DNA of 56,502 nucleotides, from contig JAICGN010000017.1 of the NCBI GenBank assembly GCA_025923075.1, positions 1-56,502 of the forward strand, written 5' to 3'. The notes beneath the pieces were generated by a model that saw only the letters and a program-made list of their open reading frames with translations, was not told the DNA's origin and ran no database searches. The stretch is from Chitinophagaceae bacterium. Lineage in GTDB: Bacteria > Bacteroidota > Bacteroidia > Chitinophagales > Chitinophagaceae. Below are positions 15,812-24,313 of this stretch, piece by piece. Positions within the stretch are counted from its first letter, which is position 1. Each line of letters begins with the position of its first letter. The position numbers and the translations under genes are program-made.

Positions 15812-16819
15812 TTATTGAAGTAAATGTATGTTCTCTTTCATAGCGATATGAAAATTCCTGACGGTCTCCTCCAGGGATAAAGAACTGCGTCCGCCTGATG
15901 CATTAAAATGTCCGCCCCCTTCGAAATAGTTCCGGGCAAAGGTATTGCAATCAAAATCTCCCTTGCTCCGAAAACTCCATTTGCGTTCCTCGTCTCTGTC
16001 AATAACTATTGCAACCAGTTTAATGCCCTTTATACTTTGCGGGTAATTCACTAGTCCTTCAGTATCGCCTGTTTTCATTTGATATTTGAGCAGATCGGAT
16101 TTGGGAATAACAAGCAACACGGTATTATACTCATAATAGACTTCCATCCTGTTCATCAGTACGTGCCCGATAAACCGCATACGGTTTTCCAGGAAATTAT
16201 CAAATAACTCATTGTGCACATGCATATGCTCGAGGCCCCGCTGTTTCAGGTCAGCCACAAGTTGATGCACCGCCGATGTAGTAGATGAAAAACGAAATGA
16301 TCCGGTGTCTGCCACTACACCAGCATATATGCAATCGATCATCTCCATTGTAAACTTATCACTATGACCGGAAGCATAAATAAGATCGTAGATCATTTCA
16401 CAGGTGCTTGATTTCGCTGTGCTACTTATGCCCCATTCAAAACTTTTCTCATCCGGTTGCTGGTGATGATCGACTAGAATTCTGGGGCACTTAACCTGTT
16501 CGAGTTTTGCCGCCAGGTTTTTTGTACGATGAATAGCATTAAAGTCAAGACAAAAGACCCATTCCGCCTCATCAAGTTTCTTTTCGGCCTTTTCCCTGTT
16601 CATGTCATAATCTATCACGAGATTACACCCCGGCATCCAATTGAGCCAGCCAGCCCAATTTGTAGGCGAAATAATAGTTACGCTGTGGCCAAACTGCTTT
16701 AAGAAATGTGAAAGAGCGAGGGAAGCACCCATGGCATCAGCATCCGGTTTTTGATGTGGAACAATCACAATTCTTTTCGCCTCATGTAAAAGCGGAAATA
16801 TATCCTCTATGGGTTTCAT
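15812..16819 (-). CDS. nrnA: DHH-family phosphoesterase (NrnA-like)
   Basis: 335 residues. DHH-superfamily motifs are visible: VPHQKPDADAMGASLALS (motif I), FCLDFNAIHR (motif II), ILVDHHQQP (motif III) and CIYAGVVADTGSF (motif IV). The DHHA1 C-terminal domain ends with GGGHFNASGG. NrnA homologues degrade nano-RNA dinucleotides and hydrolyse pAp to AMP. It is the first gene of a two-gene leftward operon with the FKBP lipoprotein. The intergenic region upstream, shared with ndk, holds word-like repeats. The exact substrate cannot be told from sequence. Confidence 0.9.
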   Translation of the reverse strand: MKPIEDIFPLLHEAKRIVIVPHQKPDADAMGASLALSHFLKQFGHSVTIISPTNWAGWLNWMPGCNLVIDYDMNREKAEKKLDEAEWVFCLDFNAIHRTKNLAAKLEQVKCPRILVDHHQQPDEKSFEWGISSTAKSSTCEMIYDLIYASGHSDKFTMEMIDCIYAGVVADTGSFRFSSTTSAVHQLVADLKQRGLEHMHVHNELFDNFLENRMRFIGHVLMNRMEVYYEYNTVLLVIPKSDLLKYQMKTGDTEGLVNYPQSIKGIKLVAIVIDRDEERKWSFRSKGDFDCNTFARNYFEGGGHFNASGGRSSLSLEETVRNFHIAMKENIHLLQ

Positions 16820-16845
16820 AAACGGCTGCGAAGGTAGGGAAATCA

Positions 16846-16935
16846 GTCAATAGTCAGTAGTCGGTAGTCAATAGTCCAGTGTGCTTTTAACAGAACATTC
16901 CTGACTTTGAACTATCGAGTCATGACTGGCAACTT
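16846..16935. repeat. Word-like AGTCAATAGTC repeats upstream of ndk
   Basis: AGTCAATAGTCAGTAGTC-type words (16847-16875) are followed by CTATCGAGTCATGACTGG on the opposite sense (16911-16929). The arms match only partly. It lies between nrnA and ndk, upstream of the ndk -7 box. Confidence 0.6.
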
Positions 16936-16940
16936 TCCCT

Positions 16941-16948
16941 TAGATTTG
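16941..16948 (+). promoter_or_regulatory. -7 box of the ndk promoter
   Basis: TAGATTTG matches TAnnTTTG exactly and ends 23 bases before the ATG at 16972. The -33 element is unclear. Confidence 0.65.
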
Positions 16949-16971
16949 CGGCGCAAAAAACAAAGAATATT

Positions 16972-17388
16972 ATGAGCAATCGAACATTGACAATGATTAA
17001 ACCCGACGCTATGAAAAGGGGCTATGCCGGCGCTATCCTCGACATGATCATCAAAGATGGTTTCCGGGTAGTGGCATTAAAACAACTTAAGCTGACTCAG
17101 GAAAAAGCAGGTGAATTTTATGCTGTACATAAGGCACGACCTTTTTTTGGTGAACTGGTAGAGTTTATGAGCAGCGGCACTATCATCGCCGCTATTTTGG
17201 AAAAGGAAAATGCTGTTGCTGATTTCAGAAAATTAATTGGCGCGACTGATCCGGCAAAAGCAGACGAAGGAACGATCCGCAAAAAATATGCATCATCCGT
17301 TGGTGAGAACGCAGTGCATGGAAGCGATAGTGATGAAAATGCAAAACTTGAGGGTGACTTTTTCTTTTCGGCACTTGAAAGATATTGA
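16972..17388 (+). CDS. ndk: Nucleoside diphosphate kinase
   Basis: 138 residues, typical. It transfers the gamma phosphate between nucleoside di- and triphosphates through a phospho-His. N-terminus [14 protein letters not shown]; catalytic His at 116 in [23 protein letters not shown] and EGTIRKKYA complete the signature. It is a single gene with its own promoter box and an intrinsic terminator. Confidence 0.97.
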   Translation: MSNRTLTMIKPDAMKRGYAGAILDMIIKDGFRVVALKQLKLTQEKAGEFYAVHKARPFFGELVEFMSSGTIIAAILEKENAVADFRKLIGATDPAKADEGTIRKKYASSVGENAVHGSDSDENAKLEGDFFFSALERY

Positions 17389-17407
17389 TAAGAATTATCT
17401 TTTAAAG

Positions 17408-17440
17408 AAACCGTTCGCATTATTCGCGAGCGGTTTTTTT
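17408..17440 (+). terminator. Intrinsic terminator after ndk
   Basis: AACCGTTCGC and GCGAGCGGTT pair with a short loop (one G-T pair), followed by seven T residues on the plus strand, 20 bases beyond the ndk stop. Confidence 0.85.
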
Positions 17441-17488
17441 ATTTATAGAATGATTGATTACATTAGACTGATCACAAACTTCGAACTT

Positions 17489-19411
17489 ATGCCACTCACA
17501 AAAACTACCTTTCTCTTAATTCTCTTTTTCACTTGTATCTTTTCTTATTCACAAACGGAGTTTCCTGCATTTGGCATTTTTAGCAAGGAGGAAATTAATA
17601 TTAAGCAGTGTTCTTTTGACCCCGAAGCTGAGGCAATTGTTTTGCTTGACAAAGCAGTAGCCAATTATGATGACGATTACCGTCTGATCACGGACAGAAG
17701 AATAAGGATCAAAATACTGAGTGAAAGGGGAATTGACAGAGCTAATATTGCCATACCATTTTACTCAAAAGATGATTTTGAAAATATCAGCCGTATTGAA
17801 GCTTACACATACAATTTTGATGGTAGGGGTCAGCAATCGTCGGTTCCTGTAGAAAAGAAATCTTTTTATAATGAACGTACGAACAGCTACTATTCACTCA
17901 TGAAGTTTGCAATGCCGGCCGTAAAGGTTGGCAGCATAATAGAATATCATTACATAAGTACCATGAAAAGTTATAGTGGTTTGGATGAATGGCGTTTTCA
18001 ATCAGAAATGCCGACAATGAAAAGCTGTTATCTGCTGCAAATGCTTCCTACCGCTGAGTTTGTGTACACCGTTCAAAAACGCAGTGACTACAATATTACT
18101 ATTCAGCCGCTACCGACGGATGGAAGAGTTTATTTTGAAATGAACAATATACCAGGACTTCGCATCGAGCCCTATATGGATGCCCCCGGAGATTATTTGC
18201 AAAAAGTAATGTTTCAATTTTCGGCTTACCTCAGCACCTATGGAAGCAAACAAAAAGTTAGTACTACATGGAGAGACCTCGCCTATGATCTGATGACTGA
18301 TAAAATTTTCGGATCTCAATTAGACAAAGATTTAAAAATTGATGAAATAAAGTTATTGACGGCAAATGAATCAACAGCTACGGGTAAAACAAGAGCCATT
18401 TATGAATATATAAATAAAAATATCGATTGGAACGGGGTTGAAAGCAAGTTTGCAGTCGATGGATTGAAATCCGTTTGGGATAGAAAAAAAGGAAGTTCTG
18501 GAGAAATAAATTTACTACTTGTAAACGTGTTGAAATCCGCAGGTGTTGAAACTTACCCCGTACTTGCTGCAGAAAGGGATTTCGGAAAAGTAGATACAAC
18601 CTATCCATTTCTTGACAGGTTTAATAAAACGATAGCTTTTGTAATTGCAGATGGTAAACAGTATTTGCTTGATGCTTCCCAGGAAAATTGTCCCCCCGGA
18701 CTTACCCCCTATCCACTGCTCAATACAACAGCGTTTATTGTTGATAAGAAGAAATACAACCTCATAAAAATTTCGCCTGGAAATAAGTTTTATAAAAATA
18801 TTGTAACAATAAAGGGAGTGATGGATACAGAAGGCCAGCTAACCGGGGAAGCAAGAATCCAGAGTTATGAGTATGCAAGGCAATTACGTCTCAATGCAAT
18901 GAAAAGCGACAAAAAGAAATATATTAGCGACAGATTTGAAAAACCATATGAAGGATTAGTAGCAGACAGTTTTTTCACCGCGCCTCCAGAATCTGATTCG
19001 TTGCCTTTTGATCAATTTATAAAATTCAAGCAACAGCTAAGTGAAAGCGGTGGCATGACATTTCTTAACACGAATCTCTTTACCGGCATGGAAAAAAATC
19101 CATTTATTTCTTCCATACGGTTTACAAATGTAAACTTTGGTTTCCCCTCAAGTATTGTCGTTGAAGAAACATTTAAACTTCCTCCCGGTACTAAAGTTGA
19201 TGTGCCGGAAGACAAGACGATAAGGGCCGACGATAAAAGCATTGAAGCCTTTAAACAGGTCCGTTTTGAAAACGGAGAGTTAATTGTACTGCTTCGATTT
19301 TTACAGACTAAAACACTTGTAACGGCCGAGAACTATCCCAGCATAAAAGATATATACAAAAAAATTGTGGACACGCTCAACGAACCTGTGGTGATGAGAC
19401 TGCCCGACTAA
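17489..19411 (+). CDS. DUF3857 protein, degenerate transglutaminase (paralogue A)
   Basis: 640 residues from ATG 17489, which begins a signal peptide (KTTFLLILFFTCIFSYSQ); the open frame extends upstream through ndk and its terminator but that part is not coding. An N-terminal DUF3857 domain (about 30-250) is followed by a transglutaminase-like core (about 280-400) and a C-terminal beta-rich part. The catalytic Cys position reads GSSGEIN (335-341) and the His position reads FNK (378-380); only Asp 395 (LLDAS) is kept, so it is probably a pseudoenzyme. Secreted to the periplasm. Paralogues B and C lie downstream, split by a TraB gene on the other strand. Confidence 0.8.
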   Translation: MPLTKTTFLLILFFTCIFSYSQTEFPAFGIFSKEEINIKQCSFDPEAEAIVLLDKAVANYDDDYRLITDRRIRIKILSERGIDRANIAIPFYSKDDFENISRIEAYTYNFDGRGQQSSVPVEKKSFYNERTNSYYSLMKFAMPAVKVGSIIEYHYISTMKSYSGLDEWRFQSEMPTMKSCYLLQMLPTAEFVYTVQKRSDYNITIQPLPTDGRVYFEMNNIPGLRIEPYMDAPGDYLQKVMFQFSAYLSTYGSKQKVSTTWRDLAYDLMTDKIFGSQLDKDLKIDEIKLLTANESTATGKTRAIYEYINKNIDWNGVESKFAVDGLKSVWDRKKGSSGEINLLLVNVLKSAGVETYPVLAAERDFGKVDTTYPFLDRFNKTIAFVIADGKQYLLDASQENCPPGLTPYPLLNTTAFIVDKKKYNLIKISPGNKFYKNIVTIKGVMDTEGQLTGEARIQSYEYARQLRLNAMKSDKKKYISDRFEKPYEGLVADSFFTAPPESDSLPFDQFIKFKQQLSESGGMTFLNTNLFTGMEKNPFISSIRFTNVNFGFPSSIVVEETFKLPPGTKVDVPEDKTIRADDKSIEAFKQVRFENGELIVLLRFLQTKTLVTAENYPSIKDIYKKIVDTLNEPVVMRLPD

Positions 19412-19459
19412 AGAGGATTCAATTGGTTTTGAAAGGATTTCTATCAGCAGTGAATAGAA

Positions 19460-20392
19460 TCAAATAACCCTTTCCATTTTTATCTTATACTTTATTGGCC
19501 TCACCGTATATCCTTCTTTGCGTAATAGTTTAATCACTCCCTTCTCTCCTGCGAGATGCCCGGCCCCTACTGCGATCGTTAAACTTTTTCCAGGCATAAT
19601 TGCTTTTAATTTCTCTACCCAGTTGCGGTTGCGATGATAAATTAAAATGTCCTCATAATCCCCAAGCCCGCCATCGTCTGTAGAAACAAACTGACCAAGC
19701 TTTTCGATATCCTGAGCCTTGTATGCTTCGATCATTTCTTCAAATTGTTTGTCGGCGCCGGGTTGATTTCCCCCCTCCTTCACATATTTCAATAATTGCT
19801 CTGCCTGCAACTTGTATGGAATGCTGTCAAATATTGATGCCTGGTAGCTCATTGTCTCCAGTCCTTCTACCCTTTTTTTATTCTTCTTTGCCACTTCCAA
19901 TATTAATTGTTCCATAGCTACCGATTCTTCGCAGCCAATTCCTGATTCCATCAGTAATGATGAAGCAAGCATAGGTTTATACGTTTCTAATTTTGAAAAA
20001 GGCAATAAGGTGCTCTTGCTTTCCATGTACTCTTTTACTTTTTCATAGTCGTCTTTGCTTAGCAGGTCAGCCAGCGTAGTATCGTTCTTCATCTTGAAAT
20101 CTTTGAGGGCCGTCAGCATTTCCATCAGGTTATCCATATCAACCTCAAAATATACGCGGTCTGATCCTTGTATAGCGGTCACAAGACTATCGCCAAGCGC
20201 TGCATCATCTTTACAGATCATGTGGATAGTGCCATACAAATAGGAAGGTTTCCCTAATCCATTACCGCTTACTTCCCAAAGAAGGCTTTTTTCTAAAGGT
20301 TTCGGCTTTCCGGGCTGTGAATTTGCACCCGTAAAACCCGCTAACGAGAGCAAAAAACAAATTACATGACGCCAGACAATTGTATTTCTCAT
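19460..20392 (-). CDS. TraB/GumN family protein
   Basis: 310 residues from ATG 20392, with a signal peptide (about 1-25). GTIH at about 54-57 in SYLYGTIHMI, the two Glu residues in RVYFEVDMDN and the C-terminal GAGHLAGEKGV are the hallmarks of the TraB/PrgY/GumN fold. Members are putative metal-dependent hydrolases of unclear substrate. It lies convergent to DUF3857 paralogue A and divergent from paralogue B, in the middle of the paralogue cluster. Only 48 bases separate it from B, so divergent promoters are likely. Confidence 0.85.
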   Translation of the reverse strand: MRNTIVWRHVICFLLSLAGFTGANSQPGKPKPLEKSLLWEVSGNGLGKPSYLYGTIHMICKDDAALGDSLVTAIQGSDRVYFEVDMDNLMEMLTALKDFKMKNDTTLADLLSKDDYEKVKEYMESKSTLLPFSKLETYKPMLASSLLMESGIGCEESVAMEQLILEVAKKNKKRVEGLETMSYQASIFDSIPYKLQAEQLLKYVKEGGNQPGADKQFEEMIEAYKAQDIEKLGQFVSTDDGGLGDYEDILIYHRNRNWVEKLKAIMPGKSLTIAVGAGHLAGEKGVIKLLRKEGYTVRPIKYKIKMERVI

Positions 20393-20440
20393 CAATTTCT
20401 TTTTATTTTATAATTAATTCATCGCCCCAAAACTCTCCAC

Positions 20441-22417
20441 ATGAAAAAACCGCTCCGCCTTGTTGTAAGTCTTACCATCTATACTCTTATTTCATTATCC
20501 CTTTTGGGACAAAAAGGGAAGAACAAAGATAGCAACATTCCTGCCTTTGGTAACGTAGAAAAAACCGATCTTGAGGTGAAAGAATGTGATTTCGATAGAA
20601 ACGCCGAGGCCATGGTTTTGTTCGATAGAGGTCAACTGGATTACATTGTCGGCACGGGCATCGATCTTGTCCGGCATATTCGCATAAAAATTTTAAACGA
20701 TAAAGGCAAAGACAGGGCTGATATTCGTTTGCACTATATTAATTGGAAAAATGAGGAGGATATCAAAGATATTACCGCACAAGTATATAACCTTGATCCT
20801 TCTGGTAATATCGTAGTGACAAAAGTTGACAAGAAACAGATTTTTGAAAGACAGATCAACAAGAGGGAGGCCGAAAAAGTATTTACATTTCCGGATGTAA
20901 AGCCCGGCACCATCATAGAATATAAATATAAACATACCAACATCGGTATGATCAATTGGTATTTCCAGCGTTCTATACCGGTAAAATATAGTGAATTCAC
21001 TTTTGATTACCCGGCTAGTGTTGATATCTCGTTTTTACCTAAATGCTACCTGCCTTACGAACAAAAGGCTGATAACAGCGCCTCCCGTACAAGGCGATTT
21101 TTTTCTATGAGCAACGTACCTGCGCTGCGTGATGAACCTTATATCTTGAATGAAGACGACTATATGCAGAAAATAGAATCGAAGACTATTGCCTATCAAA
21201 ATTCAAGCGGAGTACGTCAAAATATAACTGCAAACTGGCTGCAGGTGATCCGCTTCCTGATGGAAGATGACGATTTTGGTTTGCAAATAAAAAAAGAAAT
21301 TCCGCGCACAGCAGATCTCGATGCTCAATTGAAAACGATAAGTGATCCTTATATGCGAATGAAGGTCATTTATCAATATGTGAAAAAGAATATGGAATGG
21401 AATGGCAATCCCGGCATTTGGGCATTGAATGGAGTGAAAGCTGCATGGAAAGACAAAAAAGGAACTACAGGAGAAATTAACCTGATATTGATAAATCTAT
21501 TGAAAGATGCGGGCCTGAATGCAAAACCTATATTAGTGAGTACCCATGATAATGGTCTTGTAAACAGTGCTGACGCTGGCACGTTTTGGAGCCCGGGGTT
21601 TTATCAGTTTAACAAGGTGCTGGCAAAAGTTACCGTTGGCGACAATGTTTATATATTGGATGGGACGGATAAAGAGACACCAGCTCATCTTATTCCACCA
21701 GACGTAGTAGCCACAGAAGGATTGGTGATCGAGAAGATTGAAACATTTGAATGGGGATGGGAAAGTTTATGGAAAGATAACCTGCAGTATAAAAACATGG
21801 TTATCCTGCGAGGCAACATCGATAAAGATGGAAAATTAAGCGGGGTAGCAAGCGTTAACAGCTACGATTATGCCCGCTTATCGAAAATAAAAGCGGCAAG
21901 AAAAGGCAAAAAAGAATTTACTGAAAAATATTTTTCTTCAAACAATCCCGGTATTACGATCGACAGCATCGCTCTTGAAAATCTTGATGCGGACAGTTTG
22001 CCGTTGGTTCAAACAGTCTATTTTAACCAGCAAATAAGCTCTTCGGGGGACTACCAATATTTCTCTGTGAATTTATTTACCGGCCTTGAAAAAAATTTAT
22101 TTGTGGCCGACCAAAGGATTTCGGATGTATTCTTTGGCATGTTGCAAAACCATAGTATTATTGGCAATTTTAGCCTGCCGGAAGGCTATCAGTTTGAAGA
22201 GTTACCAAAAAATATCAAGATGATAATGCCAGATACCAGCATTGTCGTTACCCGTATGTCACAGGTTAATGATAATCGCCTCACGCTGCGTGTGAACCTC
22301 GAATTCAAAAAACCATTTTACACAACCGCCGAGTACGAGGGATTCAGGGAGTTTTATAAAAAACTTTTCGATTTGTTGAATGAACAATTTGTGATCCGGA
22401 AAAAAGCCAACCCATAA
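20441..22417 (+). CDS. DUF3857 protein, degenerate transglutaminase (paralogue B)
   Basis: 658 residues. Signal peptide (KPLRLVVSLTIYTLISLSLLGQ). The layout is the same as paralogue A: DUF3857 (about 35-255), transglutaminase-like core (about 290-410) and a C-terminal beta domain. The Cys site is GTTGEIN (341-347) and the His site is FNK (390-392), as in A; Asp 407 (ILDGT) is kept. Thus A and B share the same Lys replacement for His. Residues VFTFPDVKPGTIIEYKY match the DUF3857 core. The stop is 3 bases before the start of C, so B and C form one transcript. Confidence 0.82.
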   Translation: MKKPLRLVVSLTIYTLISLSLLGQKGKNKDSNIPAFGNVEKTDLEVKECDFDRNAEAMVLFDRGQLDYIVGTGIDLVRHIRIKILNDKGKDRADIRLHYINWKNEEDIKDITAQVYNLDPSGNIVVTKVDKKQIFERQINKREAEKVFTFPDVKPGTIIEYKYKHTNIGMINWYFQRSIPVKYSEFTFDYPASVDISFLPKCYLPYEQKADNSASRTRRFFSMSNVPALRDEPYILNEDDYMQKIESKTIAYQNSSGVRQNITANWLQVIRFLMEDDDFGLQIKKEIPRTADLDAQLKTISDPYMRMKVIYQYVKKNMEWNGNPGIWALNGVKAAWKDKKGTTGEINLILINLLKDAGLNAKPILVSTHDNGLVNSADAGTFWSPGFYQFNKVLAKVTVGDNVYILDGTDKETPAHLIPPDVVATEGLVIEKIETFEWGWESLWKDNLQYKNMVILRGNIDKDGKLSGVASVNSYDYARLSKIKAARKGKKEFTEKYFSSNNPGITIDSIALENLDADSLPLVQTVYFNQQISSSGDYQYFSVNLFTGLEKNLFVADQRISDVFFGMLQNHSIIGNFSLPEGYQFEELPKNIKMIMPDTSIVVTRMSQVNDNRLTLRVNLEFKKPFYTTAEYEGFREFYKKLFDLLNEQFVIRKKANP

Positions 22418-22420
22418 TCT

Positions 22421-24313
22421 ATGAAAAGAATAGTTGCGATTGGTTTCTATATTTCATTGGCCTTATCATCGCGATGCCAGGTTATTTCTTACAATCTTGC
22501 CACTGTTCCGGATAGTATAAAAAAGACTGCCGGGGTTGTAGTTCAATTTGAAAATAAAATATTTACGTTACAGGATATTGATGAAGCTTCTCTTTACGTG
22601 CATAAAATATATACAGTGGTGAACGAGGATGGGAAAGATGCATTGGACTTTTATGTCTTTACATCAAAATTCACCAGTCTCGCCGACGCAGAATTGAAAG
22701 TATATGATGCCAATGGACGGCAGATATCCAAACATAAAAAAAAGGAAATGATAACCCAAGCCATGGGTGAAGGTTTGGTGGATGATGGATACGTTACATT
22801 TTACAATGTCAACGCTTCAAATTTTCCCGTAACAATTGAGCTTGAGTACGAATTAAAATTCAAAGGAACATTGACATATCCTTCTTTTAATATACTGACG
22901 CCGGGAACCGGGGTCTTGCAATCTTCTTTTACTGCAAAAGTTCCCATCCATCTTGACCTGCGCTATAAAACAAGAAATATTAAGCTGACACCTGCAATAA
23001 AGGATGATGGCAAAATAAGATCCTATACGTGGACGGTAAATGGCCTGGCCCCTTTTGAATTTGAAGAAAGTGCAGTCAGCGCAGAGAACCGCTACCCTTC
23101 CGTTTTACTTGCTCCCAATAAATTTAAAATGGACGATTATGAGGGTGATATGACTTCATGGAAAAGTTTTGGTCTGTGGTATGCTTCTCTAAAAAAAGGA
23201 ATTGATGTTTTACCGGAAGACAAAAAAATATTTTTTCGTGAAATGGTTGGCAGTGCAAAAAATGATAAAGAAAAGATTAAGATCATTTATGAATACCTGC
23301 AGAAGAATTTCAGATATGTCAGCATTCAATTAGGGATCGGCGGATTTAAGCCATTTCCTGCTGCATTCACAGAAAGTAAAAAATATGGTGATTGTAAAGG
23401 CCTCAGCAATTTTATGCAGGCAGCACTTGACGGAGTTGGAATAAAGAGTTACCAGGCGCTTATCAATCGTCAGCCAAATGGATTACCGGTGGATCCGGAA
23501 TTTCCACATAATGCATTTAATCATGTTATACTTTATGTGCCGTTGAAAGAAGATTCAATTTGGCTGGAATGTACAAGCAATAGCCTTGATTTTGGATCGC
23601 TGGATATTAGTACCGAAAATAAAAATGCTCTGGTGATAACGGAAAGCGGAGGAAGATTGATCCCGACACCTGCCAGTAACTCCCATTCCAACATCCTTTC
23701 TGTTTACTCCAAAATACTATTGCAAAATGACGGTTCGGGTAACGTGGAAACAATTTTTCACAGCACGGGTGAATACAGGGAAATGATAGACCATATTTTA
23801 AAAGAAAAAAGAGATGAACAAAAAGAATCACTTGTTCTCGGTCTTTCTTTTAAACAACCCGATGACTTCGAGATATTAAAAAAAGAAGCTGAATCCCTGC
23901 ATACAGCAGTGCTAAAAATGTCAGTTGAAAAGGTTCCCGAGTTTACGGCAGGCAGCAAAGTTTTCCTTGCACCCCGGTTGTACAAAATATGGAGGCGGAA
24001 ACTTCCAAAGGCAGAAAATCGCAGGCTTGATTTTTATTTTAATTTCCCTTTGGAACAATACGATACAACCGTATATGTCTTACCGGAAGGTTATAAAGTT
24101 GATGTCTTGCCCCCGGAAAAAGAATTCAAAACCGAATATTCCAGCTACACAGCGAAAAGCTGGTTTGACGAAAACAAAAGAGCTGTTTATTCCTATGTAC
24201 AGATAATTCTAAAGCAACACGTAATACCTGCGGCCAGGTATGCCGAAGTAAAGAAATTCTTTGATGACGTATTGATAAATGACGGGCAAAAGATCGTGAT
24301 AAAAAAAGAATGA
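22421..24313 (+). CDS. DUF3857 transglutaminase-like protein (paralogue C)
   Basis: 630 residues. Signal peptide MKRIVAIGFYISLALSS. The DUF3857 domain is followed by a transglutaminase core with the catalytic elements present: Cys 325 in KYGDCKGLSN, His 368 in FNHVI and an acidic residue Glu 383 in IWLECTSN. Such periplasmic transglutaminase-like proteins may act as proteases or crosslinkers; the substrate is unknown. It is the only member of the triplet with a full catalytic set. It ends exactly one base before the stop of the oppositely oriented UbiD gene (24314). Confidence 0.85.
   Translation: MKRIVAIGFYISLALSSRCQVISYNLATVPDSIKKTAGVVVQFENKIFTLQDIDEASLYVHKIYTVVNEDGKDALDFYVFTSKFTSLADAELKVYDANGRQISKHKKKEMITQAMGEGLVDDGYVTFYNVNASNFPVTIELEYELKFKGTLTYPSFNILTPGTGVLQSSFTAKVPIHLDLRYKTRNIKLTPAIKDDGKIRSYTWTVNGLAPFEFEESAVSAENRYPSVLLAPNKFKMDDYEGDMTSWKSFGLWYASLKKGIDVLPEDKKIFFREMVGSAKNDKEKIKIIYEYLQKNFRYVSIQLGIGGFKPFPAAFTESKKYGDCKGLSNFMQAALDGVGIKSYQALINRQPNGLPVDPEFPHNAFNHVILYVPLKEDSIWLECTSNSLDFGSLDISTENKNALVITESGGRLIPTPASNSHSNILSVYSKILLQNDGSGNVETIFHSTGEYREMIDHILKEKRDEQKESLVLGLSFKQPDDFEILKKEAESLHTAVLKMSVEKVPEFTAGSKVFLAPRLYKIWRRKLPKAENRRLDFYFNFPLEQYDTTVYVLPEGYKVDVLPPEKEFKTEYSSYTAKSWFDENKRAVYSYVQIILKQHVIPAARYAEVKKFFDDVLINDGQKIVIKKE

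Noticed and set aside
17237-17488. N-terminal extension of DUF3857 paralogue A
   Set aside because: It overlaps ndk and its terminator; the signal peptide begins at 17489.
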